Assembly (NCBI RefSeq): GCF_024124745.1
Contig: NZ_JAMXRU010000002.1
Coordinates: 21,123-85,122, forward strand
Reading direction: 5' to 3'
Source: Aeromicrobium sp. CnD17-E
GTDB lineage: Bacteria > Actinomycetota > Actinomycetes > Propionibacteriales > Nocardioidaceae
DNA: 64,000 nt
The position numbers were made by a program, and so were the translations under genes. The stretch's first letter is position 1; every line of letters starts with the position of its first letter. A model generated the notes under the pieces. That model was not told the DNA's origin, did no database searches, and was given only the letters and a program-made list of their open reading frames with translations. Of this stretch, positions 52,500 to 61,042 are shown one piece after another.

Positions 52500-53272
52500 C
52501 CCTGCTGGCGCTCGACGTCGGCAACAGCCAGTCCGTCATCGGCGCGTTCGACGGCGACCGTCTCGTCGAGCACTGGACCGTGTCGTCGCAGACGCAGCGG
52601 ACCGCCGACGAGTGGCACCTGCTGGCGCACGGGTTCGTGCGTGCCGCCGGTCTCGCCGACGTCGAGGCGGTGGCGATGTGCTGCACGGTGCCATCGATCC
52701 AGGTCGAGCTGAAGGCGATGCTCGAGCGCTACTACGCAGGACTGCCGGTCTCGATCGTCGGCCCCGGCGTGAAGACGGGCATCCCGATCCACACCGACAA
52801 CCCGCGGGAGGTGGGCGCCGACCGCATCGTCAACGCGCTCGCCGCGGCCGAGGTGTACGGGGGGCCGGCGGTCGTGGTCGACATGAACGGCACCGCGACG
52901 ATCTTCGACGTCGTCGACGAGCGGAACCGCTACGTGGGGGGTGCCATCGCGCCGGCGGTCGAGCTGTCGTTGGAGGCCCTGGCCCGCCGCGGCGCGCAGC
53001 TGCGCGCCGTCGAGCTGGCGGTGCCGCGCGACGTCATCGGCAAGAACACCGTCGAGGCGGTGCAGTCGGGCGCGGTGTACGGCTTCGCGGGGCTGGTGGA
53101 CGGCATGGTCGACCGCATCATCGAGTCGCTGGGGGCGGACCCCGACGACGTCGCGGTGATCGCGACCGGCGCCTACGCCGACGTCGTCCTGGACCACTGC
53201 ACCAGCATCACGACGCGCGACCCGTGGCTGACCCTCACCGGGCTGCGTCTGGTGCACGAGAAGAACCACTGA
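52496..53272 (+). CDS. coaX: Type III pantothenate kinase
   Basis: CoaX phosphorylates pantothenate, the first step of CoA synthesis. The 258-residue protein has the N-terminal phosphate loop [16 protein letters not shown], the pantothenate site [11 protein letters not shown], and [11 protein letters not shown]. One motif is slightly odd: [12 protein letters not shown] has one residue more than the usual DFGTATTFD. It is last of the DUF2520-panC-panD-coaX operon; the repeat element at 53291 follows. Confidence 0.93.
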   Translation: MTLLALDVGNSQSVIGAFDGDRLVEHWTVSSQTQRTADEWHLLAHGFVRAAGLADVEAVAMCCTVPSIQVELKAMLERYYAGLPVSIVGPGVKTGIPIHTDNPREVGADRIVNALAAAEVYGGPAVVVDMNGTATIFDVVDERNRYVGGAIAPAVELSLEALARRGAQLRAVELAVPRDVIGKNTVEAVQSGAVYGFAGLVDGMVDRIIESLGADPDDVAVIATGAYADVVLDHCTSITTRDPWLTLTGLRLVHEKNH

Positions 53273-53290
53273 CCCCCCAGCGGAGGGTCT

Positions 53291-53629
53291 CGCTGGTCGA
53301 GTAGGCCGACCGGCGACGCAGGAGCTCGGTCGGGCGTATCGAGACCACTCTGGGCGGTCGCTGGGGGTTGGCTCGCGCTGAGCCGTTGCCGGGTGGTCTC
53401 GATACGTCCGGACCACGCTCGTTCCTCGCGGGTCCTGACGACTCGACCAGCGGACCGTGTCGCTGGCGACGGGGGTTCGGTCGGGCGTATCGAGACCACT
53501 CTCAGCGGACGCTGGGGATGGGGTCGCGCCGATCCGTTCCCGGATCGTCTCGCTCCGTCGCGGCTACGCCCCACGGCGACGGCTCCATCGTCCGAGCCTC
53601 GCAAGCTCGCTCGGACTACTCGACCAGCG
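53291..53629. repeat. Inverted-repeat element, about 339 bp, 14 bp termini
   Basis: CGCTGGTCGAGTAG (53291-53304) and its exact inverse (53616-53629) bound a non-coding stretch. Inside, TCGGGCGTATCGAGACCACTCT occurs twice in direct orientation (about 53330 and 53480), with an inverted partial copy GGTGGTCTCGATACG at about 53393. It lies between coaX and a DUF222 HNH gene. The layout suggests a non-autonomous, MITE-like repeat. The motif CTGGTCGAGTAG is frequent in related actinobacteria by my recollection. Confidence 0.65.
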
Positions 53630-53650
53630 TTACATCGCGTGGTGGGCGGG

Positions 53651-54982
53651 TCAGGGTCGCCAGCGGTGATTGCGTTGCCAGGTGGTGGCGCCGGGTGGTC
53701 TCCACTCGACGTGGCCGTCGTGCGGGTTGATGCGGCCGGTCCAGCCCTGGTCGTGGACGCGATGATGGTGGAAGGTGCACAGGAGTGCGCCGTCGCGGAT
53801 GTCGGTGGTGCCGGAGAGGGAGTAGGGCGTGAGGTGGTGCGCTTCGCACCATCTCGCGTCGCGGTCGCAGCCGGGTGCGGTGCAGCCACCGTCCCGGCGT
53901 TCCATCGCTCGTCTCGATGACTGGTTGAAGTACCGGTTCGCCGATCCGAGGTCCAGAGGTAGTGACCTGCCGTTGAGGACCATGGGCACGAGCTGTGCGG
54001 TGCACGCGAGCCGGCGGGCCTGCTCGGCGGAGATCCGGGTGCCGTCGGAGAGTCCGGCGGCCTTGAGGCCGCCCATCAGCGTGTTGAGGTCGAGGTTGAC
54101 GGTGACGACGGCGCTGACGCCGCCGTTGGAGGGGAGTCGGTCGGCGGGCAGCAGCTCGACCAGGGAGGCGAAGGCGTGGCCGAGGCGCTGGGGGTAGGAC
54201 TGCCCGAATCCGACCTCGTCGTGCTCGCCGGTGGCGGCGTTGACGGTCCCGACCTTCTGGTGGGGTGCGGCGAGGGCGTCGAGGGCGGTCTTGAGCATGA
54301 CGGCCTGCGCCTCGGGGAGGGTGAAGCGTCCGGTGTGGGTGCCGTCGCGGTTGTCCCACATCGAGAAGCTGGTCTTGGCGCGGGCGGCTTCCTCCTGGCG
54401 ACGGAGCTGCTCGTCCTCGTCGGCGTCGACGTCGTCCTCGGAGGTCTTGTAGGCGTCGGTGATCCGCTGGGCCCGTGCTCGCAGGTCCTTGAGGGTGAGC
54501 TTCTGCGCGTCCTTGAGCAGGGTGCGTTCGCAGGCGTCGCGCTGATCTTCAGTGACGTCCTCGGGCAACCACGAGAGGGCCCGGGAGATGACGTCGGCCT
54601 GCTTGGCCGAGATGTCACCGGCGGCCAGTGCGGCCTCGGTGTGGCTGGTCTGCTCCTCGATCCGGTTCGCCGTGTTCACCAGCGCGTCGGCACCCGTGCG
54701 ATCGCCGCCGAAGTCGATGGAGATCGTCGACCCGGTCGAGGTCGCCGTGGTGCCGGCGCGACCCCCGTCGCGCGCAGCCTGCCGAGCCTTGTCGAGGACC
54801 CGCGCGGCGGCCATCTTGTGCGCTGAGACCTGGGACTCCAGACGTCCGAGCTCGGCCAGCAGGCGCCGCACCTCCGCCGGGGTCAAGGCGTCCCAGGCGC
54901 TGGTCGCCAGGCCACCGAAGACCTCCCGGGCCGTCTGCACGCACGCGTCGACCGGATGGGTCTCCTGCGCGGTGACGGCCAT
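53651..54982 (-). CDS. DUF222/HNH endonuclease family protein (REP13E12 type)
   Basis: This 443-residue protein has an N-terminal DUF222 region rich in helices (about 30-260) and a C-terminal HNH nuclease (GGCTAPGCDRDARWCEAHH...GALLCTFHHHRVHDQGW). It is of the 13E12 repeat family, which is multi-copy in many actinobacteria and can behave as a mobile or homing element; the biological role is unknown. The adjacent inverted-repeat element at its 3' end fits that view. The ATG at 54982 follows GGGGGAA. Confidence 0.9.
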   Translation of the reverse strand: MAVTAQETHPVDACVQTAREVFGGLATSAWDALTPAEVRRLLAELGRLESQVSAHKMAAARVLDKARQAARDGGRAGTTATSTGSTISIDFGGDRTGADALVNTANRIEEQTSHTEAALAAGDISAKQADVISRALSWLPEDVTEDQRDACERTLLKDAQKLTLKDLRARAQRITDAYKTSEDDVDADEDEQLRRQEEAARAKTSFSMWDNRDGTHTGRFTLPEAQAVMLKTALDALAAPHQKVGTVNAATGEHDEVGFGQSYPQRLGHAFASLVELLPADRLPSNGGVSAVVTVNLDLNTLMGGLKAAGLSDGTRISAEQARRLACTAQLVPMVLNGRSLPLDLGSANRYFNQSSRRAMERRDGGCTAPGCDRDARWCEAHHLTPYSLSGTTDIRDGALLCTFHHHRVHDQGWTGRINPHDGHVEWRPPGATTWQRNHRWRP

Positions 54983-55136
54983 GCTTCCCCCTGAGGTCGT
55001 ACCTCGATTCTATGGGACAGAACCAGCATGATACAAGTACCTGTTCGATAAAACATCGCGAGTGTGCAGACCGTCGACGTCGTCGCGGGTCTTGCCTCGG
55101 CTCGTCGTCCGGCGACCCGCGTGGCAGCATGCCGCC

Positions 55137-55928
55137 ATGCCTCCCCCGACGTCGCAGCGTGGCCGCCTGAGCCGACGCAGGATCGCCGAGGAGGCGCTCG
55201 CGCTGATCGACGACGAGGGTGTGGGCGCCGCCTCGATGCGGGCGATCGGCAAGCGGCTCGGCGTCGAGGCGATGAGCCTGTACAAGCACGTCGGCACGCG
55301 CGACGACCTCCTCGACGCCGTCGTCGACCTGGTGGTCGCCGAGCTGGACGCCGACCCCGAGGTGCTGCGGACGGCCGAGCACGGTTGGCGCGACTACCTG
55401 GAGCGCCTCGCGCGCGGGGTGCGCCGCTACGCCCTGGCCCATCCCCACGCTTTCCCGGTCGTGGCCACGCGGCCGTCGGAGGCTCCGTGGATCAACCCGC
55501 CGCTGCGGTCGCTGGCGTGGATCGAGTCGGTCCTCGAGGCGCTGGAGGCGGAGGGCTTCGACGACGAGGAGGTCGTGTTCGCCTACCGGTCGTTCAACAG
55601 CTTCCTGCTCGGCTACCTGCTCATGGAGACGGGCGCGCGCACGCTGCGCGACCCGAAGGACGGCGACGGGTCGTTCGGTGCGGGGGCCGACGCGTCGGAG
55701 GCGGTCCCCGGTGGGCTGTCCCCGACCCGCGACGCCGACCAGCAGGACGCCGTGGCAGAGGCGTCGACGCCCGAGCAGGTGATCGACCCCGCAGGCATGG
55801 TCGACGAGCAGGCCTATCCGACGATCCACCGCCACGCCGCCCGGCTCGCCGCCGACCGCTACGCCGAGGAGTTCGAGCGCGCGCTGACCGAGATGCTCGA
55901 CGGGATCGCCTCGCGCCTGGCGCAGTGA
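55137..55928 (+). CDS. TetR family regulator
   Basis: This 263-residue protein has an HTH (LSRRRIAEEALALIDDEGVGAASMRAIGKRLGVEAMSLYKHVGTRDDLLDAVVDLV) and a TetR_C class domain (PF02909-like) with a Gly/Asp-rich insert near 180-220. The ATG is preceded by CAGCAT at 6 nt. Inverted GCTTACG/CGTAAGC sites lie 72 bp after its stop, before the csbD genes, and may be its targets. Confidence 0.87.
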   Translation: MPPPTSQRGRLSRRRIAEEALALIDDEGVGAASMRAIGKRLGVEAMSLYKHVGTRDDLLDAVVDLVVAELDADPEVLRTAEHGWRDYLERLARGVRRYALAHPHAFPVVATRPSEAPWINPPLRSLAWIESVLEALEAEGFDDEEVVFAYRSFNSFLLGYLLMETGARTLRDPKDGDGSFGAGADASEAVPGGLSPTRDADQQDAVAEASTPEQVIDPAGMVDEQAYPTIHRHAARLAADRYAEEFERALTEMLDGIASRLAQ

Positions 55929-56000
55929 CGTCGCGCGGCCGTGTCCACGCGCCGCAGCACGTCGTGACCGACGTCTCACCGGCTCACGTTGCGGCCTCGG

Positions 56001-56029
56001 GCTTACGGCGTAAGGTTTACAACGTAAGC
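56001..56029. promoter_or_regulatory. Inverted CTTAC/GTAAG array before csbD, candidate TetR operator
   Basis: GCTTACG (56001) and CGTAAGC (56023-56029) form outer arms; CTTAC-ggc-GTAAG (56002-56014) is an inner palindrome. It lies 42 bp before the first csbD start. Confidence 0.5.
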
Positions 56030-56070
56030 CGAACAGATCGGCTCCCCACCTACCGACTCAGGAGGACGAC

Positions 56071-56244
56071 ATGAGCTTCATCGACAAGGCCAAGAACACC
56101 GCCGAGAAGGTTGCCGGCGAGGTCAAGGAGGCCGTGGGCAAGGCCACCGACGACAAGGACCTGCAGGCCGAGGGCAAGAAGGACCAGACGAAGGGCTCGC
56201 TCAAGAACACGGGCGAGGACGTCAAGGACGCCTTCACGAAGTGA
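56071..56244 (+). CDS. CsbD family stress protein, copy 1
   Basis: This 57-residue hydrophilic protein, MSFIDKAKNTAEKVAGEVKE..., continues with the CsbD core KEAVGKATDDKDLQAEGKKDQTKGSLKN. CsbD proteins are induced in stress (sigma-B regulon in Bacillus); molecular role unknown. AGGAGGAC lies before the ATG. It is closely similar to the next gene, with which it forms a tandem pair. Confidence 0.93.
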   Translation: MSFIDKAKNTAEKVAGEVKEAVGKATDDKDLQAEGKKDQTKGSLKNTGEDVKDAFTK

Positions 56245-56364
56245 GCGGCCCGCGGGTACTGAGAACTCTCTGAGGAGTTCGGCGTCACCGTCACCTCGAG
56301 TTGCCGCCCCCCGCAGCCGCCGTAGCGTTTCACGTGTCACCCCACCGATCCAAGGAGGATCACC

Positions 56365-56538
56365 ATGAGCTTCATCGACAAGGCGAAGAACACCGCTGAG
56401 AAGGTCACCGGCGAGGTCAAGGAGGCCGTGGGCAAGGCCACCGACAACAAGGACCTCGAGGCCGAGGGCAACAAGGACCAGGCCAAGGGTTCGCTCAAGA
56501 ACGCCGGCGAGGACGTCAAGGACGCCTTCAAGAAGTGA
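56365..56538 (+). CDS. CsbD family stress protein, copy 2
   Basis: This 57-residue protein differs from copy 1 at only a few positions (VTGEVKE, ATDNKDLEAEGNKDQAKG, NAGEDVKDAFKK). It has its own AAGGAGGA ribosome binding site and lies 120 bp after copy 1. The intergenic stretch is dissimilar to the copy 1 leader, so the copies may be expressed separately. Recent tandem duplication is likely. Confidence 0.93.
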   Translation: MSFIDKAKNTAEKVTGEVKEAVGKATDNKDLEAEGNKDQAKGSLKNAGEDVKDAFKK

Positions 56539-56560
56539 CGTCTGCCTCGCACGTGTTGCG

Positions 56561-56599
56561 AGAAGCCCGGTCGACCGCGTGAGCGGTGACCGGGCTTCT
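56561..56599. terminator. Bidirectional stem-loop between csbD and nhaA
   Basis: AGAAGCCCGGTC/GACCGGGCTTCT (12 bp) plus inner ACCGC/GCGGT with a single bulged base and a 4 nt loop. It ends in CTTCTT. It lies between convergent stops at 56538 and 56638. Confidence 0.8.
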
Positions 56600-56637
56600 T
56601 CGCGTCCTGGGCCCGCGACGCGCGGGACCTGAGGGCG

Positions 56638-58470
56638 TCAGGGCGTGGGGCGCCGAGCGTCGAGCGCGGCGATGAGCGTCGGCGCGTCCCACTGACCGTC
56701 GTACCGCTCGGTGCCGATGAAGAACGTCGGCGTCGCCGCGACGTCCATCAGGTCGGCGTCGTCCTCGTCCTCGCGTACCCGCCGCAGCACGTCGTCGGCG
56801 TCGAGGTCGGCCTCGAACCGCCCCAGGTCGAGCCCGATCTCGTCGGCGTAGCGCAGGAGGTCGAGCCGCTCGAGCTGGTCCTGGTGGGCCCACAGCAGTC
56901 GGGCGTAGTCGAAGTGCCGGCCCTGGAGGTGTGCCGCCTCGTAGGCGCGGGCTGCGAGCTCGGCGTGCGGGTGGTGCTGGTGGAGCGGCAGGTGCCGCCA
57001 CACCCAGACGACGTCGCGGCCGAAGTGCTCGATGACCTCGTCGACCATGCCGGTGGCCCGGCTGCAGAACGGGCACTCGAAGTCGCCGTACTCGACGAGC
57101 ACGAGCGGTGCGTCGGCCGGCCCCTTGTAGTGGTCGCGGCGCGGGTCGAACGGGCGCAGCAGGACGGTGCCCGGTGGCACGACGGGACGCCTGGAGTCGA
57201 GCGCGCGCAGCACGGCGGCGCCGAGCACGAAGGCGAGCACCGACGCGGCGAGCACGCCGACCCTGGCCTCGTCCTGCGCGGCAGGGTCGTCGATGGCGAT
57301 GCCGACGATGAGCAGCGAGATGGTGAAGCCGATGCCCGACAGCGCGGCGCCGCCCGCCACCCGGCCGATCGTCAGGCCGGGGGCGAGCACGCCGAGCCTC
57401 AGCCGCTGGGCGAGCAGGGTGGCCCCGGTGATGCCTACGAGCTTGCCCACGACGAGGCCGGCGACCACGCCCCAGAACAGCGACGACGACATCGAGCGCC
57501 GCAGCGTCTCGGCGTCGAGCACGACCCCGGCGTTCGCCAGGGCGAAGACGGGCAGGATCACGTACGCCACGTACGGCGCGAACGAGCGCTGCAGGCGCTC
57601 GTTGATCGAGATCGACTCGCGCAGCTGGCGCCCCGCTGCGGCCGCGTAGGCCGGGTTCGGCGACTGACGGAAGGCGCGGGTCAGCTCCACCACCCGCTCC
57701 ACGTCGTTCTGGCGCGGCGCGGCGACGGGGATGAGCAGCGCGACGGCCACACCGGCGAGCGTGGCGTGCACGCCCGCCTCGTGCAGCCCGAACCAGACCA
57801 CCACCGACAGCACCGCGTACAGCGGCCCGCGGCCGGACGGCATGAGCCGGACGAGGGCGATGAGCCCGAGCGCGACGAGCGCCACGAGCAGCGGGACGAC
57901 GTGCAGCTCGTCGGTGTAGAAGACGGCGATGGCGCTGAGCGCACCGATGTCGTCGACGACGGCGAGAGTCAGGAGGAAGACGCGCAGCCGCGAGGGGTGC
58001 TGCGGTCGGATGATGGCGAGAGCGCCCACCAGGAAGGCCGTGTCGGTCGAGATCACCACGCCCCACGCGTGCGCCTGCCCTGAGTCGCGCGCGATGAGCA
58101 GGAACACGAGGGCCGGCACGACGAGGCCTGCGAGGGCGGCCGTCGCCGGCACGATCGCGCGGGAGCGGTCGGTCAGCTCGCCGATCGTCAGCTCGCGCTT
58201 GACCTCGAGGCCGACCGCGAAGAAGAAGAACGCCATGAGCGCGTCGTTGACCAGGTGGTAGAGGTCGAGCCCCATCGACCACCCGCCGACCGCGACGCGC
58301 GCGTCGGTGTGCCAGAACGCGTCGTAGCCGCTGCCGAGGTTCGCCCACACGATCGCGGCGAGCGTTGCGACCAGCAGCAGCGCCGCGCCGACCTGCTCGG
58401 TCTCGGCGTCGGCGAGACCACGCCGCAGCCGGGTGGCGCGGGACTCGGTGAGGGTGTCGGGGTCGCTCAC
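56638..58470 (-). CDS. nhaA: NhaA Na+/H+ antiporter fused to a DsbA-like thioredoxin domain
   Basis: This 610-residue protein has an NhaA domain (about 20-415): FFFFAVGLEVKRELTIGEL, STDTAFLVGAL, LAVVDDIGALSAIAVFYT, GIGFTISLLIVGIA. A DsbA-like domain (about 430-610) follows with redox motif ECPFC and cis-Pro loop ATPTFFIG. The fusion is known in actinobacteria. The antiporter exports sodium for protons; how the thiol domain takes part is unclear. The GTG at 58470 follows GGAAGGA. Confidence 0.92.
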   Translation of the reverse strand: MSDPDTLTESRATRLRRGLADAETEQVGAALLLVATLAAIVWANLGSGYDAFWHTDARVAVGGWSMGLDLYHLVNDALMAFFFFAVGLEVKRELTIGELTDRSRAIVPATAALAGLVVPALVFLLIARDSGQAHAWGVVISTDTAFLVGALAIIRPQHPSRLRVFLLTLAVVDDIGALSAIAVFYTDELHVVPLLVALVALGLIALVRLMPSGRGPLYAVLSVVVWFGLHEAGVHATLAGVAVALLIPVAAPRQNDVERVVELTRAFRQSPNPAYAAAAGRQLRESISINERLQRSFAPYVAYVILPVFALANAGVVLDAETLRRSMSSSLFWGVVAGLVVGKLVGITGATLLAQRLRLGVLAPGLTIGRVAGGAALSGIGFTISLLIVGIAIDDPAAQDEARVGVLAASVLAFVLGAAVLRALDSRRPVVPPGTVLLRPFDPRRDHYKGPADAPLVLVEYGDFECPFCSRATGMVDEVIEHFGRDVVWVWRHLPLHQHHPHAELAARAYEAAHLQGRHFDYARLLWAHQDQLERLDLLRYADEIGLDLGRFEADLDADDVLRRVREDEDDADLMDVAATPTFFIGTERYDGQWDAPTLIAALDARRPTP

Positions 58471-58578
58471 GGGCTCATCCTTCCAGGGCGTCGGGGGATC
58501 ACGCCCGGACGAGGGACCCCCGGGCCCCAACGTCTGTCACCTCTCGTCCATTCCTCGACCCGAGTCCATGGTGGTGGG

Positions 58579-59421
58579 ATGCTGTCGACCGTGACGTGGA
58601 GACCAAGGCGGTGGGTGTGGGTCGGCGCGGTCGTCGTGGCCGCAGTTGTGGCCGGTTGTGGCGGAGGCTCAAGGCCGACGCAGGCTCCTCCCGAGATCGA
58701 CCTGGCCGAAGCTGTCCGTGCGACCGTGAGCGACGGTCCGGTCCACTACCTCCTGCAGACGGGGTCGAGGCGCTTCGACGGCAGCGGCGACTTCGACGTG
58801 TCCCGAGGTGCTTGGCATGCGGAGCACAACCTCGGACTGGTCGACACCGCAAGGGGAACCTTCGTCCTCAAGATCATCATGCGCACCGTGGACGAGGGAA
58901 CGTTCTTCTCGGCAGGTGATCTGACCGACGGTTGCTGGACGAGGTTGGGTGGGCGCGAGTATCGCGACGGGCCGGCAGTCGGTGCGCTCCTGGACGATCT
59001 CAAGCCGGTCGGCAGGTCCCGGGGGGCCGCCATCGCCGTCGACGTGCCCCTCGAGAGCCTGTTGACCGCGCTCGTTGCTGGCGCGCCGTCGCGGGAGTCG
59101 CTTGGGACGGCAGTGGCGGCGTCGACCAACGACGGCGGGCTCTTGGTCCCCGGGACCGTACGGGTGGTCGACGGCAAGGTCACCACGTTGGTCGTCGACA
59201 TGCAGGTGGCCGCGAGAGTCGCCGAGCGGGTCGGCTTCGAGGTCCCCGACCCGGCGCAGGACCTGGTCGGCTCGCTGAAGGACCTGGAGTCCCTCATGAC
59301 GGTAACCGTGAGTCTTCGTCCGTCGAACGCTCCTTTGGAGCTGCGCGCGCCCTTGGAGCAGGACAGGATCGAAGCAGGTTGCGACCCCGGAGATCGTACG
59401 CTCGGGTCCGCGACCCCCTGA
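58579..59421 (+). CDS. Putative lipoprotein of unknown function
   Basis: This 280-residue protein has a signal peptide and lipobox VVAGC (Cys about residue 27). The mature part has strand-rich segments (VHYLLQTGSRRFDGSGDFDVSRGAWHAEHN, FVLKIIMRTVDEGTFF, GTVRVVDGKVTTLVVDMQVAARVAERVGF). It resembles the LppX/LprAFG fold (lipid-binding lipoproteins) in layout, but I cannot establish it. It is divergent from nhaA and upstream of lysS. Confidence 0.72.
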   Translation: MLSTVTWRPRRWVWVGAVVVAAVVAGCGGGSRPTQAPPEIDLAEAVRATVSDGPVHYLLQTGSRRFDGSGDFDVSRGAWHAEHNLGLVDTARGTFVLKIIMRTVDEGTFFSAGDLTDGCWTRLGGREYRDGPAVGALLDDLKPVGRSRGAAIAVDVPLESLLTALVAGAPSRESLGTAVAASTNDGGLLVPGTVRVVDGKVTTLVVDMQVAARVAERVGFEVPDPAQDLVGSLKDLESLMTVTVSLRPSNAPLELRAPLEQDRIEAGCDPGDRTLGSATP

Positions 59422-59492
59422 GTCCTCCTGCTGCCCGTCGCCCTGCCGCGAAGACGGTCGAAGCCGCCTCCGGCGACCGGTCGTTTCCCGAC

Positions 59493-59498
59493 TAAGGT
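59493..59498 (+). promoter_or_regulatory. -10 box TAAGGT, leaderless promoter of lysS
   Basis: TAAGGT lies 8 nt before the GTG at 59507. Confidence 0.5.
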
Positions 59499-59506
59499 GT
59501 GCTCTC

Positions 59507-61036
59507 GTGAGCGACTCCGTCGAGAACCCTGCAGCGCCCCCTGGTGAGAACGCGGTCGACGACCTGCCCGAGCAGCTGCGGATCCGCCGCGAGAAGCGTC
59601 AGCAGCTCATCGACGCGGGCATCGAGCCCTACCCGGTCGACCTGGGGATCACGCACACGATCACGCAGGTGCGCGACGCGTACGACGCCGAGGCGCTTGG
59701 CCCCGACCACCACTCCGGCGACGTCGTCACGGTCGCCGGACGCGTCATCTTCCGGCGGGGCACGGGCAAGCTGGTGTTCGTGTCGCTGCGCGAGGGCGAC
59801 GGCACCGCCCTGCAGGCCATGGTCTCCCTCGACGGCGTGGGGGAGGAGTCGCTCGACCGCTTCAAGCAGCTCGTCGACATCGGCGACCACCTCGCGGTGA
59901 CGGGTGAGGTCATCACGTCCCGCCGCGGCGAGCTGAGCGTGCAGGCGTCGTCGTGGGCGATCGCCGCCAAGACGCTGCGTCCGCTGCCCAACGAGCACAA
60001 GCCGCTGTCGGACGAGGCACGCAGCCGCATGCGCTACGTCGACCTCATCGTCCGCCCCGAGGCCCGCGAGACGGTGCGCGTGAAGGCGAAGGTGCTGCAG
60101 TCGCTGCGCCGAACGCTCGACGCGCGTGGCTACGTCGAGGTCGAGACGCCGGTGCTGCAGCACACCAACGGCGGCGCCGCCGCGCGCCCCTTCCACACCC
60201 ACGTCAACGCCTTCGACGAGGACGCGCTGCTGCGCATCGCCCTCGAGCTGCACCTCAAGCGCTCGCTCGTGGGCGGTATCGACCGGGTGTACGAGATCGG
60301 CAAGACGTTCCGCAACGAGGGCGTCGACAACACCCACAACCCCGAGTTCATGATGCTCGAGGCGTACGAGGCGTACGGCTCCTACGACACGATGGCCGAG
60401 CTGACCCGCGACCTCGTCGTCGACGCCGCGCGTGCGGTGGGCAGGACGGTGGTGCTTGGACGCGACGGCACCGACATCGACCTCGAGGCGCCGTGGCGGC
60501 GCGCGACCATCCACGAGCTCGTGGGCGAGGCGGTCGGCGAGACCGTCGACGTCGACACGTCGCAGGAGACACTGACGGCGCACGCCGCACGCCTCGACGT
60601 CGCCCTGCAGGACCACTGGGGCCCCGGCGAGATCGTGCTCGAGCTGTTCGAGAAGCTCGTCGAGCACACCCTGGTCCAGCCGACGTTCGTCTGCGACTAC
60701 CCCGAGGCCGTGCGACCGCTCGCCAAGAAGCACCGCAGCACCCCGGGTCTCGTGGAGGCGTGGGACCTCATCATCAACGGCGTCGAGCTGGCGCCCGCGT
60801 ACACCGAGCTCAACGACCCGGTCATCCAGCGTGAGCGCCTCGAGGAGCAGGCGCGCCTGGCGGCCGCGGGCGACCCCGAGGCGATGGACGTCGACGAGGA
60901 CTTCCTGCGGTCGCTGGAGTTCGGCATGCCCCCCGCGGGCGGTCTGGGCCTCGGCGTCGACCGCCTGGTGATGCTGCTGCAAGGCGTCGGCATCCGCGAG
61001 GCGATCCTCTTCCCGATCTCGCGACGCGAGGTCTGA
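59507..61036 (+). CDS. lysS: Lysine--tRNA ligase (class II)
   Basis: This 509-residue synthetase charges tRNA-Lys. It has an N-terminal OB-fold anticodon domain (about 55-170) and class II catalytic motifs: motif 1 LDARGYVEVETPVLQ, motif 2 FRNEGVDNTHNPEFMMLEAY, motif 3 GGLGLGVDRLVMLL. The protein is in the normal size range. In many actinobacteria lysS lies next to coaX; here about 6 kb separates them. Confidence 0.97.
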   Translation: MSDSVENPAAPPGENAVDDLPEQLRIRREKRQQLIDAGIEPYPVDLGITHTITQVRDAYDAEALGPDHHSGDVVTVAGRVIFRRGTGKLVFVSLREGDGTALQAMVSLDGVGEESLDRFKQLVDIGDHLAVTGEVITSRRGELSVQASSWAIAAKTLRPLPNEHKPLSDEARSRMRYVDLIVRPEARETVRVKAKVLQSLRRTLDARGYVEVETPVLQHTNGGAAARPFHTHVNAFDEDALLRIALELHLKRSLVGGIDRVYEIGKTFRNEGVDNTHNPEFMMLEAYEAYGSYDTMAELTRDLVVDAARAVGRTVVLGRDGTDIDLEAPWRRATIHELVGEAVGETVDVDTSQETLTAHAARLDVALQDHWGPGEIVLELFEKLVEHTLVQPTFVCDYPEAVRPLAKKHRSTPGLVEAWDLIINGVELAPAYTELNDPVIQRERLEEQARLAAAGDPEAMDVDEDFLRSLEFGMPPAGGLGLGVDRLVMLLQGVGIREAILFPISRREV

Positions 61037-61042
61037 GCCCGG

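Noticed and set aside
53291..53629. CRISPR-like array
   Set aside because: Repeats are few, unequal in spacing and in both orientations, and no cas gene is present. The layout fits a small inverted-repeat element better.
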